NCBI GenBank assembly: GCA_023525975.1
Contig: CM042029.1
Span: 88,456,849 to 88,520,848 of the forward strand
Direction of reading: 5' to 3'
DNA from: Smallanthus sonchifolius
Lineage: Eukaryota > Streptophyta > Magnoliopsida > Asterales > Asteraceae
Length of the DNA stretch: 64,000 bases
A model generated the notes under the pieces. That model was not told the DNA's origin. It did no database searches and worked only from the letters and a program-made list of their open reading frames with translations. Below are positions 36,659 to 48,228 of this stretch, piece after piece (position 1 is the first letter of the stretch; every line of letters starts with the position of its first letter). Both the position numbers and the translations under genes were made by a program.

Positions 36659-37712
36659 ATGGATTGATCATTAGCTTGGACAGCAAGACTTACTACAGTT
36701 TCCATGCACTGCAAATTATGATTACGTGTGCACCCGTAATAATAATTTGCCTTGCCTGATACCTATAGTGTTTCTCCTATCCCCAGCTTCTAATCAAAAG
36801 GGATTTGAAATAATCGTTAGATTGTGTTTGCACATTTGCACAGGGGTGTGTGTTGTTTTATCGGATTACTCTTCATTATGTGTACCAATACTCCTGAATC
36901 TGTCGAATTTGTATGTTGTCGGATGAGGCTAATGGTAGAGAGGCACCACCAGTGTCTCTTAAAATAAAATGTGTATGGTGAAATTCAGGCACTATGTGTT
37001 GGGCAGAGATCCTCAAATGAGTGTCGAGCAACTCGTGCTCCAAGTCTGTATATATGCATGGATCCACATGATCCTGATGTATGTCTGGGTCTCCTGACCC
37101 TTGGAGTTCTCTCCCACTTAGTCCTGCTTATCCACCTTGAATTCCCTTCTGTCTGGGCAATCCTGTCTGCCATATCTCATGGCGAGAGTCTAGGCATCCG
37201 ATCCGACAACTTATGAAGGAGAGTATTTATACCGTAAATACGTTAAAAAGATATTTGCCTCCATAGCTGGAGTAGTTGTGGTGCAGGTATAGGTACAGAT
37301 TCTGGCACGGGTTCAACCTGTTGTGATACCAAGATCGGTAACTGACGATCGCTGCCGTCGTTGTCCAAGCTCAGCTCGTAACTCGATCTTCTAAGGTTGA
37401 AGTATGCTGAGTACCCGTTATTCTTGACTCGTAATCCGAACAGTAACATGTCGTAGGTGTTTATTATTTCCATATTGTTATATATGTTTAAGTGTTCATT
37501 ACATGTGCCATGTAATTGTATTAGTATAGCTAATGATACCCTAGTGTAACTTCATACACTAATAGTCTACACAAATCGTTCGACAACGGTTGGAATTTCT
37601 TTACTCAAGTCTTGGGTGTTCTTAGTGTGATGCAAGTCTTAGAAATCTTGGTCCCTAAATGAGTCCGGTTAGAGCCTAGGTATCACTAAGGAAACCTAAT
37701 TCGCTAAAACCA
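36659..37712 (-). mobile_element. Internal remnant of minus-strand Gypsy element
   Basis: Lies next to a primer binding site at 37713-37730 on the minus strand, so it should be the leader and gag start of that element. A 76-codon frame at 37473-37243 (MEIINTYDMLLFGLRVKNNG) opens where gag would be expected, but no gag core or zinc knuckle is found, and 62-81-codon ORFs beyond it are unrecognised. It is truncated at 36659. Confidence 0.5.
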
Positions 37713-37730
37713 TTGGCTCTGATACCAATC
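37713..37730 (-). other. Primer binding site (tRNA-Met type) of minus-strand Gypsy element
   Basis: The minus strand reads GATTGGTATCAGAGCCAA, complementary to initiator tRNA-Met, directly after the LTR end GGGTGTGACA. Confidence 0.85.
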
Positions 37731-38183
37731 TGTCACACCCCCAAATTTATTTACTTACTGAATAAATAAATAAATTAAGGTTGCAACGATTGGTTACATT
37801 ACACAACAGCGGAAGTTAAAGTAAAGACTTCTGAATATTGAACACCATTACAAATACTATAATAAACTTGTACATTGTCCTAGAACCATGTATAGGTGAA
37901 AGCCATCTTGAGGTTTGACGATCATACTCCTTCGGCTTCTAGGGTTTAATCCAAAAGGCTAACCTATTCCAACCATGCCATGACTATGAACTACCTGAAA
38001 AACATACTTAAAAATGTCAACACAAAGGTTGGTGAGTTCACAGGTTTGATTGTTGCAATGTAAAGTGATTTTCCTTGAAAACATTGATATTGTGTACATG
38101 GTCATGATACGAAACTGTTTTCCTTGAAAACATTTAAAATATGTACACGGGTTTAATGTAAGGTTGTTTTCCTCGAAAACATG

Positions 38184-38880
38184 TGATGACTTCATAGTCA
38201 TAAAACGAGTAGTTTTCCCAATGAAAACCTGTGATGACTTCATAGTCATAAAACGAGTAGTTTTCCCAATGAAAACATGTGATGACTTCATAGTCATAAA
38301 ACGAGTAGTTTTCCCAATGAAAACATGTGATGACTTCATAGTCATAAAACGAGTAGTTTTCCCAATGAAAACATGTGATGACTTCATAGTCATAAAACGA
38401 GTAGTTTTCCCAATGAAAACATGTGATGACTTCATAGTCATAAAACAAGTAGTTTTCCCAATGAAAACATGTGATGACTTCATAGTCATAAAACGAGTAG
38501 TTTTCCCAATGAAAACATGTGATGACTTCATAGTCATAAAACGAGTAGTTTTTCCAATGAAAACATGTGATGACTTCATAGTCATAAAACGAGTAGTTTT
38601 CCCAATGAAAACATGTGATGACTTCATAGTCATAAAACGAGTAGTTTTCCCAATGAAAACATGTGATGACTTCATAGTCATAAAACGAGTAGTTTTCCCA
38701 ATGAAAACATGTGATGACTTCATAGTCATAAAACGAGTAGTTTTCCCAATGAAAACATGTGATGACTTCATAGTCATAAAACGAGTAGTTTTCCCAATGA
38801 AAACATGTGATGACTTCATAGTCATAAAACGAGTAGTTTTCCCAACGAAAACATGTGATGACGTCATAGTCATAAAATAA
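38184..38880. repeat. 48-bp minisatellite, 15 units
   Basis: Units beginning GTGATGACTTCATAGTCAT recur every 48 bases at 38184, 38232 and so on to 38856, with only a few point differences (for example at 38447, 38551, 38845 and 38861). Each unit holds two small inverted repeats: TGACT...AGTCA around TCAT, and GTTTTC...GAAAAC around CCAAT. More diverged relatives (GTTTTCCTTGAAAACATT) flank the array at 38070-38140 and 38880-38960. Because 48 is a multiple of three and stops are absent, several frames on both strands are open. No protein is claimed. Confidence 0.97.
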
Positions 38881-39110
38881 GTCATTTTTCCTTAAAACAT
38901 TGATAATGTGTACATGACCATAATATGAAACTGTTTTCCTTGAAAACATTGATAAAAACATTTCCACGTAAACGAATGGCAAAACCATTGGTGTATAAGT
39001 GATTGGCAGATCCATCTGCACGAAAATGTTTCAATGAATATGATAAACAAAACAAGTAATGTTGACCCATTTGTAGACTAGCTAGGAATACAAATAATAT
39101 GTACATACAT

Positions 39111-41098
39111 TGTAACGAACCAAAATCCGGGTCTCGTTATAAATAAATATATTTCTAAATAAATATTATGTTGAAAATAATATTTTGAAATAAATTGAAA
39201 CAAGCGGGTTTCAAGTTAGTAATGGGGTTAGGCTAGTTTTTAACTAGTTTTGGAAAGGAAATGGTGAAATGGAAGTTGAAGGACTAATTGTGTAAATGGG
39301 CAAAATCTGCCATATTGACTTGGAGAAGTCAAAATTGGTCATTTTGCATGCTTGGGTCGTTCTTGAGCAAGAGAGGAGAAAAAGGAGAAAATCCAATTTG
39401 AAGCCAAATCTTGCGTTTTAGGCTCGTTTTGAGAAGGTGTTGGCTTGCACATCAACCTTCTAACATCAAGTAAGTGTTAAACATCCTTTTGATTTCACTT
39501 TTGATGTGTTCTTGGTGGGTGTTGGGTGAAATCCGAAAATTTGGATGCATGTGGTAAATTGGTGTTAGATTGTTGATAATCTAACTTATCTAAAGTTAAA
39601 GAGTGATGATTAACATCCTAGAACCCTTGATTTTGATTATGAGAAGTTAGGGTTCATATGAGAAAAATTAGGGGTTTTTGTAAAATGAAGATAGAATGGT
39701 GATCTAGTGATGATTAAGTGTTTTTGGGATGTTAGACACTTGAACAAACACCAAATTAACTTAATAATAATTTTTGAAAGAAAGATTAGTGTTAAGGTTA
39801 AGATAATGAAACTCAAGTAGGTGAGTTTGTGGTGAAAGAGGGTGTTTGGTTATGAGTATAACCCAAACGGGTCAATTTGGGTTGGAAATGGGAATTTAGT
39901 TGTGAACCCAATTGTAATGTGATTTTGGTGTATGTTAGATTACTAAACTAGGTGAATGTGTTTAGGTAATCAAGTTGCAAAGCTAGAAGCCGGTGCGGGA
40001 CCTTCTAACCCGAAAGGTAAGTGCTTTAGCACTTACTTAGTTTTGATGATATGGTGTTTGTATGCAATGTTGTATATATGATGTATATGGTTGCATAATT
40101 TGACATGTGGTATGAATGTAGATGGAAGTGTGTAAATGTTAGAATGTATGTAGTTATAGTATGTGTACTATAATGGATATGTGAATATGGAGTTATGGTC
40201 TAAGTACCATAATGGATAGAATGGATATGGAGTTATGGTCTATGAACCATAATGGATAGAATGGATATGGAGTTATGGTCTATGAACCATAATGGATAGA
40301 ATGGAAATGGAGTTATGGTCTAAGTACCATAATGGATAGAACGGTTATGGAGTTATGATCTCGTATCCTAAATGGATATGAAGTTATGGCCTACGTGCCA
40401 TAATGGAAATGAAAATGTGATAATGAAACCCTTAATTGACTTATCGTATGCAAACGGGTCAAAGGGTCAAAAATGGGTGAAAGGTGTGAAATCAAGTTGT
40501 GAATACTTGATGTTATGTATAACATATTTCTATGATAATATGTTAGAGAATTGCAAGGGAATGAAACCTTAATTGACCAAATGTGTGCAAATGGGTCAAA
40601 TGGGTCAAATGGGTGAAAGTGGTGAAAACAAGTATATATACTTGTTGTTTTGGTCATCTCAATACTAATGGTGTTATGTTAATGTGGATATGTAGGGAAA
40701 GCTCCGAAGTAGGTCAAGGTCAAGTCCATTGGCAAAAGAGGATTCTCGTATGCTTTGTGGTGATTATGGGTTTTTGTTTGAAATCCGTTTTTTGACGTGT
40801 ATTTTGGTTCACAAACAATGTTGTTTATGTTAATATATGTGATATGTATGTCTTTGGTCAAAACCCAGGTGTTGGGAGAGTTTTGGTGTTGTTGGGTTTG
40901 AAAAAAATGGGAAAAATGGTTAAGTATGGAAACCTGCAGGAAACTGAAACTCTCTGAGTTTTGAGTCCCTCGCGGTACGCGAGAGCCCTTAGAGGATTCT
41001 CTCGCGGTACGCGAGAGACTGGGTTTCCGGGTTTGCGTTTCTGAGACTCTCTCGCGGTACGCGAGGGAGGTGGCTAGTTTGTCTCGCGGTACGCGAGG

Positions 41099-41144
<46 letters not shown>

Positions 41145-41199
41145 CTGGGATTTAGTCTTCCGCGCGTTAAACTTTTGTTATTGAAAGTGGTGTGTTACA
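39111..41199 (+). repeat. 5' LTR of Tekay-like element
   Basis: Carries two kinds of internal repeats. Four to six 40-bp units at about 40192-40400 each include the hairpin TTATGGT...ACCATAA. Four copies of CTCGCGGTACGCGAG lie at 40969-40983, 41001-41015, 41051-41065 and 41083-41097, just after a CTGCAGG string (about 40934). A 41-A run follows at 41102-41142. ORFs within it (40372-40572 and others) are identical in the 3' LTR and are not genes. Confidence 0.96.
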
Positions 41200-41219
41200 A
41201 CTTGGTATCAGAGCAATGG
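41200..41219 (+). other. Primer binding site of Tekay-like element
   Basis: ACTTGGTATCAGAGCAATGG starts one base inside the 5' LTR and is complementary to initiator tRNA-Met, the usual chromovirus primer. Confidence 0.9.
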
Positions 41220-41718
41220 TTTGAGGGATTTGGTGTGCGAGACACTAAACTCAAACCGGATGCTCTTGATATGGGGGGATGATACGAGAATCCAAGTAGG
41301 ACTTGACTAAGACTCGGAGCTTGCTGAAATGAAAGGTTAGTAATGATTTGATAAAATGATAATTTATATATATATGGTGTATGTATATATGTATGATGAA
41401 TGTTGTTAAGGTGTTATGTGTGCCGAAACTTGTTTTGTGACTTGTTATATGGAGATGGTAATTACAATTGGGCATGGCGTACTATTAAACATGTCTGGCC
41501 AATATGTTTAATAAGATGAAATGTGCAAGAGACTTTATGATAACCATATAACAATGAACATTTGCAAGGATTAGGTGAAGGTGGTTATATATGTATGTAT
41601 GTATATAGGTAGGTATATATATACTTAATACATATAATAGTGAATGTGTAATGGATACCTAGGGTATTGAAAGTGAAAGGGTATTAAAGTGTTTGTGGTT
41701 CATTTTCTCAGTTTAGAG

Positions 41719-44700
41719 ATGGCAGAAGATGCAAGTAATGAACCATTGGATCCAAGAATCCAAGATATGATAAAAGAGGAAGTGGCTAAGGCCTTCGAGC
41801 AAGCCACAACCTTGTTAATGGAAGAAATGAGAGGGGCTATCAAGCTTACCCTCGAAGACGTGTTAAAGGAGAAGGAAAGGGTGCCACAGGGTTGTACTCT
41901 AAAGGAGTTTATGGTAATTAAACCCAAGGAGTATAACGGGCAAGTGGACCCGATTCTGAGCCACAGGTGGGTGGTGGATATGGAGTCTAATTTCGAGACT
42001 ACTAAATGTAAGCCTGAGGATAGGGTGATGTTCAGTGTGCCTTTATTGACTGGAAGGGCGAAAGAGTGGTTGTTGAATCTCCGCAAGGAGAGGGGTGTTT
42101 TGGGTGTGACCTCCATGTCTTGGGAGGAGTTTAAGGCGGCTTTTCTGAAGTATCATTGCCCGCAAGCCGCAGTTGATAGAATGACTGAGGAGTTTCTCCT
42201 CATGAGGCAAAAGAATGAGTCAATAGATGAATTGGCTGGAGCTTTCTTTGATCGCGCCAAGTTCTGTCCGGACGTGGTGTCGACCGAGAAGGCGAAGATT
42301 GACAGATTTTATGCTATGTTGACTGTGGAATTCAGAGATAGCATATCTCCATCTTCTTTCACCACACTTGTGGATTTAATAAACAGGTGTCGGGAAAGGG
42401 AAGTGGAGTTGAAGAGGCAAGAGGCTAGGGGAGAGAAAAGGAAAAGGGAAATTGTGGATCAAGTGGTGAGCAAGATAAAGGGCGGGAGCCCTAGTAAGAA
42501 GCCTTTTACCAAGTTCTCTTCTCGAGGATGCAAAGTTTGTGGGAAGGAGCACTATGGGGATTGTAAGAAGGGAACGTCAAATTGCTACAAGTGTGGGAAG
42601 CCGGGGCATATGGCAAATCAGTGTCCAAGCCAGATTCGTATATGCTATAATTGTTACAAGCCAGGACACCTTAGGGCGGATTGCCCGGATTTGAAGCAAG
42701 GTGGAAGCGAAAGAAAAGTTGAGATACCCAGGCCTAAGGGTAGAGCCTTCCACATATCTGCGGAGGAAGCAAAGAACGACTCGGAGGTGGTGTCAGGTAC
42801 ATTCAGGATTAACTCTTTACCTGCACTAGTTCTTTTCGATTCGGGGGCTAGTCGTTCGTTTGTGTCTTTGAAATTTGTTAAGCATTCTTCTTTTATAAGT
42901 AGCAAGTTAGACGAACCCTTAGAAATTGAGGCGGCAAACGATAAGAGCTTCCTAGTGTTTGATGTTTATAGGAATTGCAAATTAAAGGCGGGGGGTGAAA
43001 CGTTCCATATTGATTTAATTCCTATGTCTATGGGGGATTTTGATGTTATTGTGGGGATGGATTGGTTGTCAAAGAATAAGGCGAGTATATTATGTGGACC
43101 AAAGGCGATCCAACTTGATTCCCCGTCGGGAGAGTCCATCTACATTGAAGGTGATAAGAAAGGTAAGGTGAGGTTGTGCTCCTTTGTGAAGGCAACCAAG
43201 TACATGGCGCGTGGGTGCAAGGCGTTCATGGCATGTGTTACGGATGTGGATGGAAAGGTAAAAGAGATTCACGACGTGCCGGTCGTGAATCAGTTTGCGG
43301 ATGTGTTTCCTGACGAGTTACCGGGGGTTCCGCCTGATAGGGAGATTGAGTTTGGGATCGACTTGATGCCGGGTGCTAAACCGGTAGCTAAAGCGCCTTA
43401 TAGATTGGCACCGCCAGAAATGAAAGAGTTGATGGAGCAATTACAAGAATTGCTTGATAAAGGTTTCATACGCCCAAGTGTCTCACCTTGGGGTGCGCCC
43501 ATTCTCTTCGTTAAAAAGAAGGATGGGAGCATGAGGATGTGTATGGATTATCGGGAGTTGAATAAGTTGACGGTGAAGAATAGGTACCCTTTACCTAGGA
43601 TTGATGATCTTTTCGATCAATTACAAGGGGCGTCGTGGTTCTCTAAGATTGATTTGAGATCAGGGTACCATCAACTGAAAGTGAAAGAAGATGACATTCC
43701 TAAAACCGCTTTTCGCACTCGTTACGGTCACTATGAATTTACAGTTATGCCTTTCGGCTTAACCAACGCACCCGCGGTTTTCATGGATCTTATGAACCGG
43801 GTGTGTAGACCGTTCCTCGACCGCTCGGTCATTGTTTTCATTGACGATCTTCTCATCTATTCAAGGAGCGAAGGTGATCACGCTTGCCATTTGCGTGAAA
43901 TTCTCGAAGTCTTGCAAAAGGAGAAACTTTATGCTAAATTCTCCAAGTGTGCCTTTTGGTTACGCGAAATTCAATTCTTGGGTCATGTGATTAATGATAA
44001 AGGGATTACTGTCGACCCATCCAAGATAGTGGCGGTTAAAGATTGGTTTCCACCGAAGACGCCTTCGGAGATTAGAAGTTTCTTGGGGTTGGCGGGTTAT
44101 TACCGGCGGTTTATTGAAAACTTCTCTCGGATTGCCTTACCGATGACGAAGTTGACCCGTAAAGAGACTAAGTTTGTTTGGGGTTCCGAGCAAGAATCTG
44201 CCTTTCAACTCTTGAAAGAAAAGTTGACAAAGGCGCCTGTTTTATCCTTGCCGGACGGGACCGAAGATTTTGTTGTGTATTCGGATGCCTCGCATTCGGG
44301 GTTGGGGTGTGTTTTGATGCAAAGGGGGAAAGTAATTGCCTACGCGTCTAGGCAATTGAAGGTTCACGAGGTGAATTACCCTACCCATGATCTAGAGCTT
44401 GCGGCCGTGGTTTTCGCACTCAAGATTTGGAGGCATTATTTGTATGGGGTTAAGTGTACGATCTACACGGATCACAAAAGTCTCAAGTACTTCTTTGACC
44501 AAAAGGACCTCAACATGAGGCAAAGGCGGTGGCTTGAATTGGTCAAGGATTATGATTGTGACATACTTTATCATCCGGGTAAAGCGAATGTTGTGGCGGA
44601 TGCGCTTAGTAGGAAGTCAAGTCATGCACCTATCAAGGTGAAGTCATTCAAGATGACAATTTCATCATCCCTAATTGATGAAATCCGGGAGGCTCAAGTG

Positions 44701-46095
44701 TTAGCACTTGATGGTGACTTGAAGAAAGAGCGGATGGTTGCTTATGTTGATAAACTTGGTGAAAATAGCATGGGCTTGAAGACATGCTTTGGTAGGATTT
44801 GGATTCCTAGGTTGTCAAGTATTTTGACAACTATTTTAGATGAGGCGCATAAATCCAAATATTCTATCCATCCGGGGGCCACAAAGATGTTTTACGATTT
44901 GAGGTGTCATTTTTGGTGGCCGGGTATGAGGCGTGATGTTGTTAAGTATGTTGAGAGGTGTCTCACATGCTTAAGGGTGAAGGCGGAACACCAAAAGCCG
45001 TATGGAAAGCTCCAACCGCTTGAAATACCGCTTTGGAAATGGGAGAATATAGCTATGGATTTGATCGCTAAACTACCAAAGACTCGAAAGGGTTATGATG
45101 CGATATGGGTAGTAGTGGATCGGTTGACGAAGAGTGCACATTTCCTACCTATAAAGGAAACATACTCTTCGGATAGATTGGCGGAAATGTATGTGAAGGA
45201 AATTGTGTCACGTCATGGTGTGCCGGTGTCGATTATATCGGATCGTGATACGAGATTTACTTCTCGATTTTGGAAGAAATTCCATGAGGATATGGGGACT
45301 AGATTGAATCTTAGCACTGCTTATCATCCACAAACGGATGGTCAAAGCGAGCGAACGATTCAAACGCTCGAAGATATGTTGCGAGCGTGTGCTTTAGATT
45401 TTGGTGGTAGTTGGGATGACCATTTACCGTTGGCGGAATTTTCGTATAACAATAGTTATCATTCTAGTATTGGTATGCCGCCTTTTGAGGCATTGTACGG
45501 GAGAAAGTGTCGAACACCCGTGTGTTGGGGTGAAATCGGTCAACGGGAACTAGGTAGTAAAGAGGTGGTCTTGGAAACTAATGATAGTATTGACCAAATT
45601 AGAGCACGCTTGAAGGCGGCTCAAGATCGCCAAAAGTCCTATGCGGATAATAGGAAGCGGGCGATTGAGTTTCAAGTGGGGGACTTTGTACTTTTGAAAG
45701 TCTCTCCTTGGAAAGGTGTGATACGGTTTAGAAAACGGGGGAAGTTAAGTCCTCGTTTCATCGGGCCGTTTGAGGTGATAGCAAAGGTGGGTACGGTAGC
45801 TTATCGCTTGGAGCTACCGGAGGAGTTAAGTAGACTTCATAACACGTTTCACGTGTCACATTTGCGAAAATGTTTAGCGGACGAGTCTACTTTTGTTCCA
45901 TTAGATGATATCGAATTGGATGAAAAGTTGAATTATGTTGAAGAACCGGTGGCAATCTTGGATAGAAAAGTGAAGCGTTTACGTAATAAAGAGATTAGCC
46001 AAGTATTGGTGAAGTGGAAACATAGAAAGGGAGCGGAAATGACTTGGGAAACCGAGGAAGAAATGCTCAAGTTTTACCCAAACCTTTTTATGTGA
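41719..46095 (+). CDS. Intact Ty3/Gypsy gag-pol polyprotein with chromodomain
   Basis: The ATG at 41719 (MAEDASNEP) is preferred over the in-frame GTG at 41689, giving 1458 residues. In order: retrotransposon gag core (about 70-230); two CCHC knuckles (CYKCGKPGHMANQC and CYNCYKPGHLRADC, about 290-330); aspartic protease with LFDSGAS (about 371-377); reverse transcriptase with catalytic FIDD (Asp at about 709-710); RNase H with YSDASHSGLG (Asp about 856); integrase zinc finger (HPGATKMFYDLR...CLTC, about 1050-1080); and integrase catalytic residues near 1113, 1174 and 1211 (MDLIAKL, SDRDTRF, QSERTIQ). The last 50 residues resemble a chromodomain (PVAILDRKVKRL...VKWKHRKGAEMTWETEEEM). These modules copy the element RNA and insert it, and the chromodomain usually steers integration to heterochromatin. 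RT before integrase marks Ty3/Gypsy. No stop or frameshift was seen. Confidence 0.96.
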   Translation: MAEDASNEPLDPRIQDMIKEEVAKAFEQATTLLMEEMRGAIKLTLEDVLKEKERVPQGCTLKEFMVIKPKEYNGQVDPILSHRWVVDMESNFETTKCKPEDRVMFSVPLLTGRAKEWLLNLRKERGVLGVTSMSWEEFKAAFLKYHCPQAAVDRMTEEFLLMRQKNESIDELAGAFFDRAKFCPDVVSTEKAKIDRFYAMLTVEFRDSISPSSFTTLVDLINRCREREVELKRQEARGEKRKREIVDQVVSKIKGGSPSKKPFTKFSSRGCKVCGKEHYGDCKKGTSNCYKCGKPGHMANQCPSQIRICYNCYKPGHLRADCPDLKQGGSERKVEIPRPKGRAFHISAEEAKNDSEVVSGTFRINSLPALVLFDSGASRSFVSLKFVKHSSFISSKLDEPLEIEAANDKSFLVFDVYRNCKLKAGGETFHIDLIPMSMGDFDVIVGMDWLSKNKASILCGPKAIQLDSPSGESIYIEGDKKGKVRLCSFVKATKYMARGCKAFMACVTDVDGKVKEIHDVPVVNQFADVFPDELPGVPPDREIEFGIDLMPGAKPVAKAPYRLAPPEMKELMEQLQELLDKGFIRPSVSPWGAPILFVKKKDGSMRMCMDYRELNKLTVKNRYPLPRIDDLFDQLQGASWFSKIDLRSGYHQLKVKEDDIPKTAFRTRYGHYEFTVMPFGLTNAPAVFMDLMNRVCRPFLDRSVIVFIDDLLIYSRSEGDHACHLREILEVLQKEKLYAKFSKCAFWLREIQFLGHVINDKGITVDPSKIVAVKDWFPPKTPSEIRSFLGLAGYYRRFIENFSRIALPMTKLTRKETKFVWGSEQESAFQLLKEKLTKAPVLSLPDGTEDFVVYSDASHSGLGCVLMQRGKVIAYASRQLKVHEVNYPTHDLELAAVVFALKIWRHYLYGVKCTIYTDHKSLKYFFDQKDLNMRQRRWLELVKDYDCDILYHPGKANVVADALSRKSSHAPIKVKSFKMTISSSLIDEIREAQVLALDGDLKKERMVAYVDKLGENSMGLKTCFGRIWIPRLSSILTTILDEAHKSKYSIHPGATKMFYDLRCHFWWPGMRRDVVKYVERCLTCLRVKAEHQKPYGKLQPLEIPLWKWENIAMDLIAKLPKTRKGYDAIWVVVDRLTKSAHFLPIKETYSSDRLAEMYVKEIVSRHGVPVSIISDRDTRFTSRFWKKFHEDMGTRLNLSTAYHPQTDGQSERTIQTLEDMLRACALDFGGSWDDHLPLAEFSYNNSYHSSIGMPPFEALYGRKCRTPVCWGEIGQRELGSKEVVLETNDSIDQIRARLKAAQDRQKSYADNRKRAIEFQVGDFVLLKVSPWKGVIRFRKRGKLSPRFIGPFEVIAKVGTVAYRLELPEELSRLHNTFHVSHLRKCLADESTFVPLDDIELDEKLNYVEEPVAILDRKVKRLRNKEISQVLVKWKHRKGAEMTWETEEEMLKFYPNLFM

Positions 46096-46120
46096 GGACG
46101 GGTTTCGGGGACGAAACCCA

Positions 46121-46137
46121 AATAAGGGGAGGTGATT
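46121..46137 (+). other. Polypurine tract of Tekay-like element
   Basis: AATAAGGGGAGGTGATT directly before the 3' LTR start TGTAACG. Confidence 0.85.
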
Positions 46138-48125
46138 TGTAACGAACCAAAATCCGGGTCTCGTTATAAATAAATATATTTCTAAATAAATATTATGTTG
46201 AAAATAATATTTTGAAATAAATTGAAACAAGCGGGTTTCAAGTTAGTAATGGGGTTAGGCTAGTTTTTAACTAGTTTTGGAAAGGAAATGGTGAAATGGA
46301 AGTTGAAGGACTAATTGTGTAAATGGGCAAAATCTGCCATATTGACTTGGAGAAGTCAAAATTGGTCATTTTGCATGCTTGGGTCGTTCTTGAGCAAGAG
46401 AGGAGAAAAAGGAGAAAATCCAATTTGAAGCCAAATCTTGCGTTTTAGGCTCGTTTTGAGAAGGTGTTGGCTTGCACATCAACCTTCTAACATCAAGTAA
46501 GTGTTAAACATCCTTTTGATTTCACTTTTGATGTGTTCTTGGTGGGTGTTGGGTGAAATCCGAAAATTTGGATGCATGTGGTAAATTGGTGTTAGATTGT
46601 TGATAATCTAACTTATCTAAAGTTAAAGAGTGATGATTAACATCCTAGAACCCTTGATTTTGATTATGAGAAGTTAGGGTTCATATGAGAAAAATTGGGG
46701 GTTTTTATAAAATGAAGATAGAATGGTGATCTAGTGATGATTAAGTGTTTTTGGGATGTTAGACACTTGAACAAACACCAAATTAACTTAATAATAATTT
46801 TTGAAAGAAAGATTAGTGTTAAGGTTAAGATAATGAAACTCAAGTAGGTGAGTTTGTGGTGAAAGAGGGTGTTTGGTTATGAGTATAACCCAAACGGGTC
46901 AATTTGGGTTGGAAATGGGAATTTAGTTGTGAACCCAATTGTAATGTGATTTTGGTGTATGTTAGATTACTAAACTAGGTGAATGTGTTTAGGTAATCAA
47001 GTTGCAAAGCTAGAAGCCGGTGCGGGACCTTCTAACCCGAAAGGTAAGTGCTTTAGCACTTACTTAGTTTTGATGATATGGTGTTTGTATGCAATGTTGT
47101 ATATATGATGTATATGGTTGCATAATTTGACATGTGGTATGAATGTAGATGGAAGTGTGTAAATGTTAGAATGTATGTAGTTATAGTATGTGTACTATAA
47201 TGGATATGTGAATATGGAGTTATGGTCTAAGTACCATAATGGATAGAATGGATATGGAGTTATGGTCTATGAACCATAATGGATAGAATGGATATGGAGT
47301 TATGGTCTATGAACCATAATGGATAGAATGGAAATGGAGTTATGGTCTAAGTACCATAATGGATAGAACGGTTATGGAGTTATGATCTCGTATCCTAAAT
47401 GGATATGAAGTTATGGCCTACGTGCCATAATGGAAATGAAAATGTGATAATGAAACCCTTAATTGACTTATCGTATGCAAACGGGTCAAAGGGTCAAAAA
47501 TGGGTGAAAGGTGTGAAATCAAGTTGTGAATACTTGATGTTATGTATAACATATTTCTATGATAATATGTTAGAGAATTGCAAGGGAATGAAACCTTAAT
47601 TGACCAAATGTGTGCAAATGGGTCAAATGGGTCAAATGGGTGAAAGTGGTGAAAACAAGTATATATACTTGTTGTTTTGGTCATCTCAATACTAATGGTG
47701 TTATGTTAATGTGGATATGTAGGGAAAGCTCCGAAGTAGGTCAAGGTCAAGTCCATTGGCAAAAGAGGATTCTCGTATGCTTTGTGGTGATTATGGGTTT
47801 TTGTTTGAAATCCGTTTTTTGACGTGTATTTTGGTTCACAAACAATGTTGTTTATGTTAATATATGTGATATGTATGTCTTTGGTCAAAACCCAGGTGTT
47901 GGGAGAGTTTTGGTGTTGTTGGGTTTGAAAAAAATGGGAAAAATGGTTAAGTATGGAAACCTGCAGGAAACTGAAACTCTCTGAGTTTTGAGTCCCTCGC
48001 GGTACGCGAGAGCCCTTAGAGGATTCTCTCGCGGTACGCGAGAGACTGGGTTTCCGGGTTTGCGTTTCTGAGACTCTCTCGCGGTACGCGAGGGAGGTGG
48101 CTAGTTTGTCTCGCGGTACGCGAGG

Positions 48126-48176
<51 letters not shown>

Positions 48177-48228
48177 GGATTTAGTCTTCCGCGCGTTAAA
48201 CTTTTGTTATTGAAAGTGGTGTGTTACA
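46138..48228 (+). repeat. 3' LTR of Tekay-like element
   Basis: 2091 bp, nearly identical to the 5' LTR, with the same four CTCGCGGTACGCGAG palindromes (first at 47996-48010). Its A run at 48129-48170 is 42 long, followed by three T. Confidence 0.96.

Larger units (their letters stand above)
39111..48228 (+). mobile_element. Young, structurally complete Tekay-like Ty3/Gypsy chromovirus
   Basis: LTRs at 39111-41199 (2089 bp) and 46138-48228 (2091 bp) start TGTAACGAACC and end GTGTTACA, flanked by the 5-bp duplication tacat at 39106-39110 and 48229-48233. It has a primer site, polypurine tract and one uninterrupted gag-pol. By eye the LTRs differ by two substitutions (near 39669/46696 and 39680/46707) and by the length of an A/T run. 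All parts needed for autonomous movement appear present. It is inserted in the long Gypsy LTR. Confidence 0.96.

Noticed and set aside
38184..38880. Possible CRISPR-like array
   Set aside because: The units are contiguous 48-bp tandem repeats without unique spacers, in plant LTR DNA.
37959..39021. Large repetitive ORFs on both strands (238 to 308 codons) with 16-residue repeats
   Set aside because: They are products of a 48-bp minisatellite whose unit is a multiple of three and lacks stops. Several frames are open at once, on both strands, inside an LTR.
40372..40861. Short ORFs of 60-88 codons, present again at 47399-47888
   Set aside because: They lie in the two LTRs of the Tekay-like element and are identical because the LTRs are; there is no recognised motif.
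41102..41142. Poly-A run as a retrocopy tail
   Set aside because: The same run occurs at the same place in both LTRs, so it is an LTR component.
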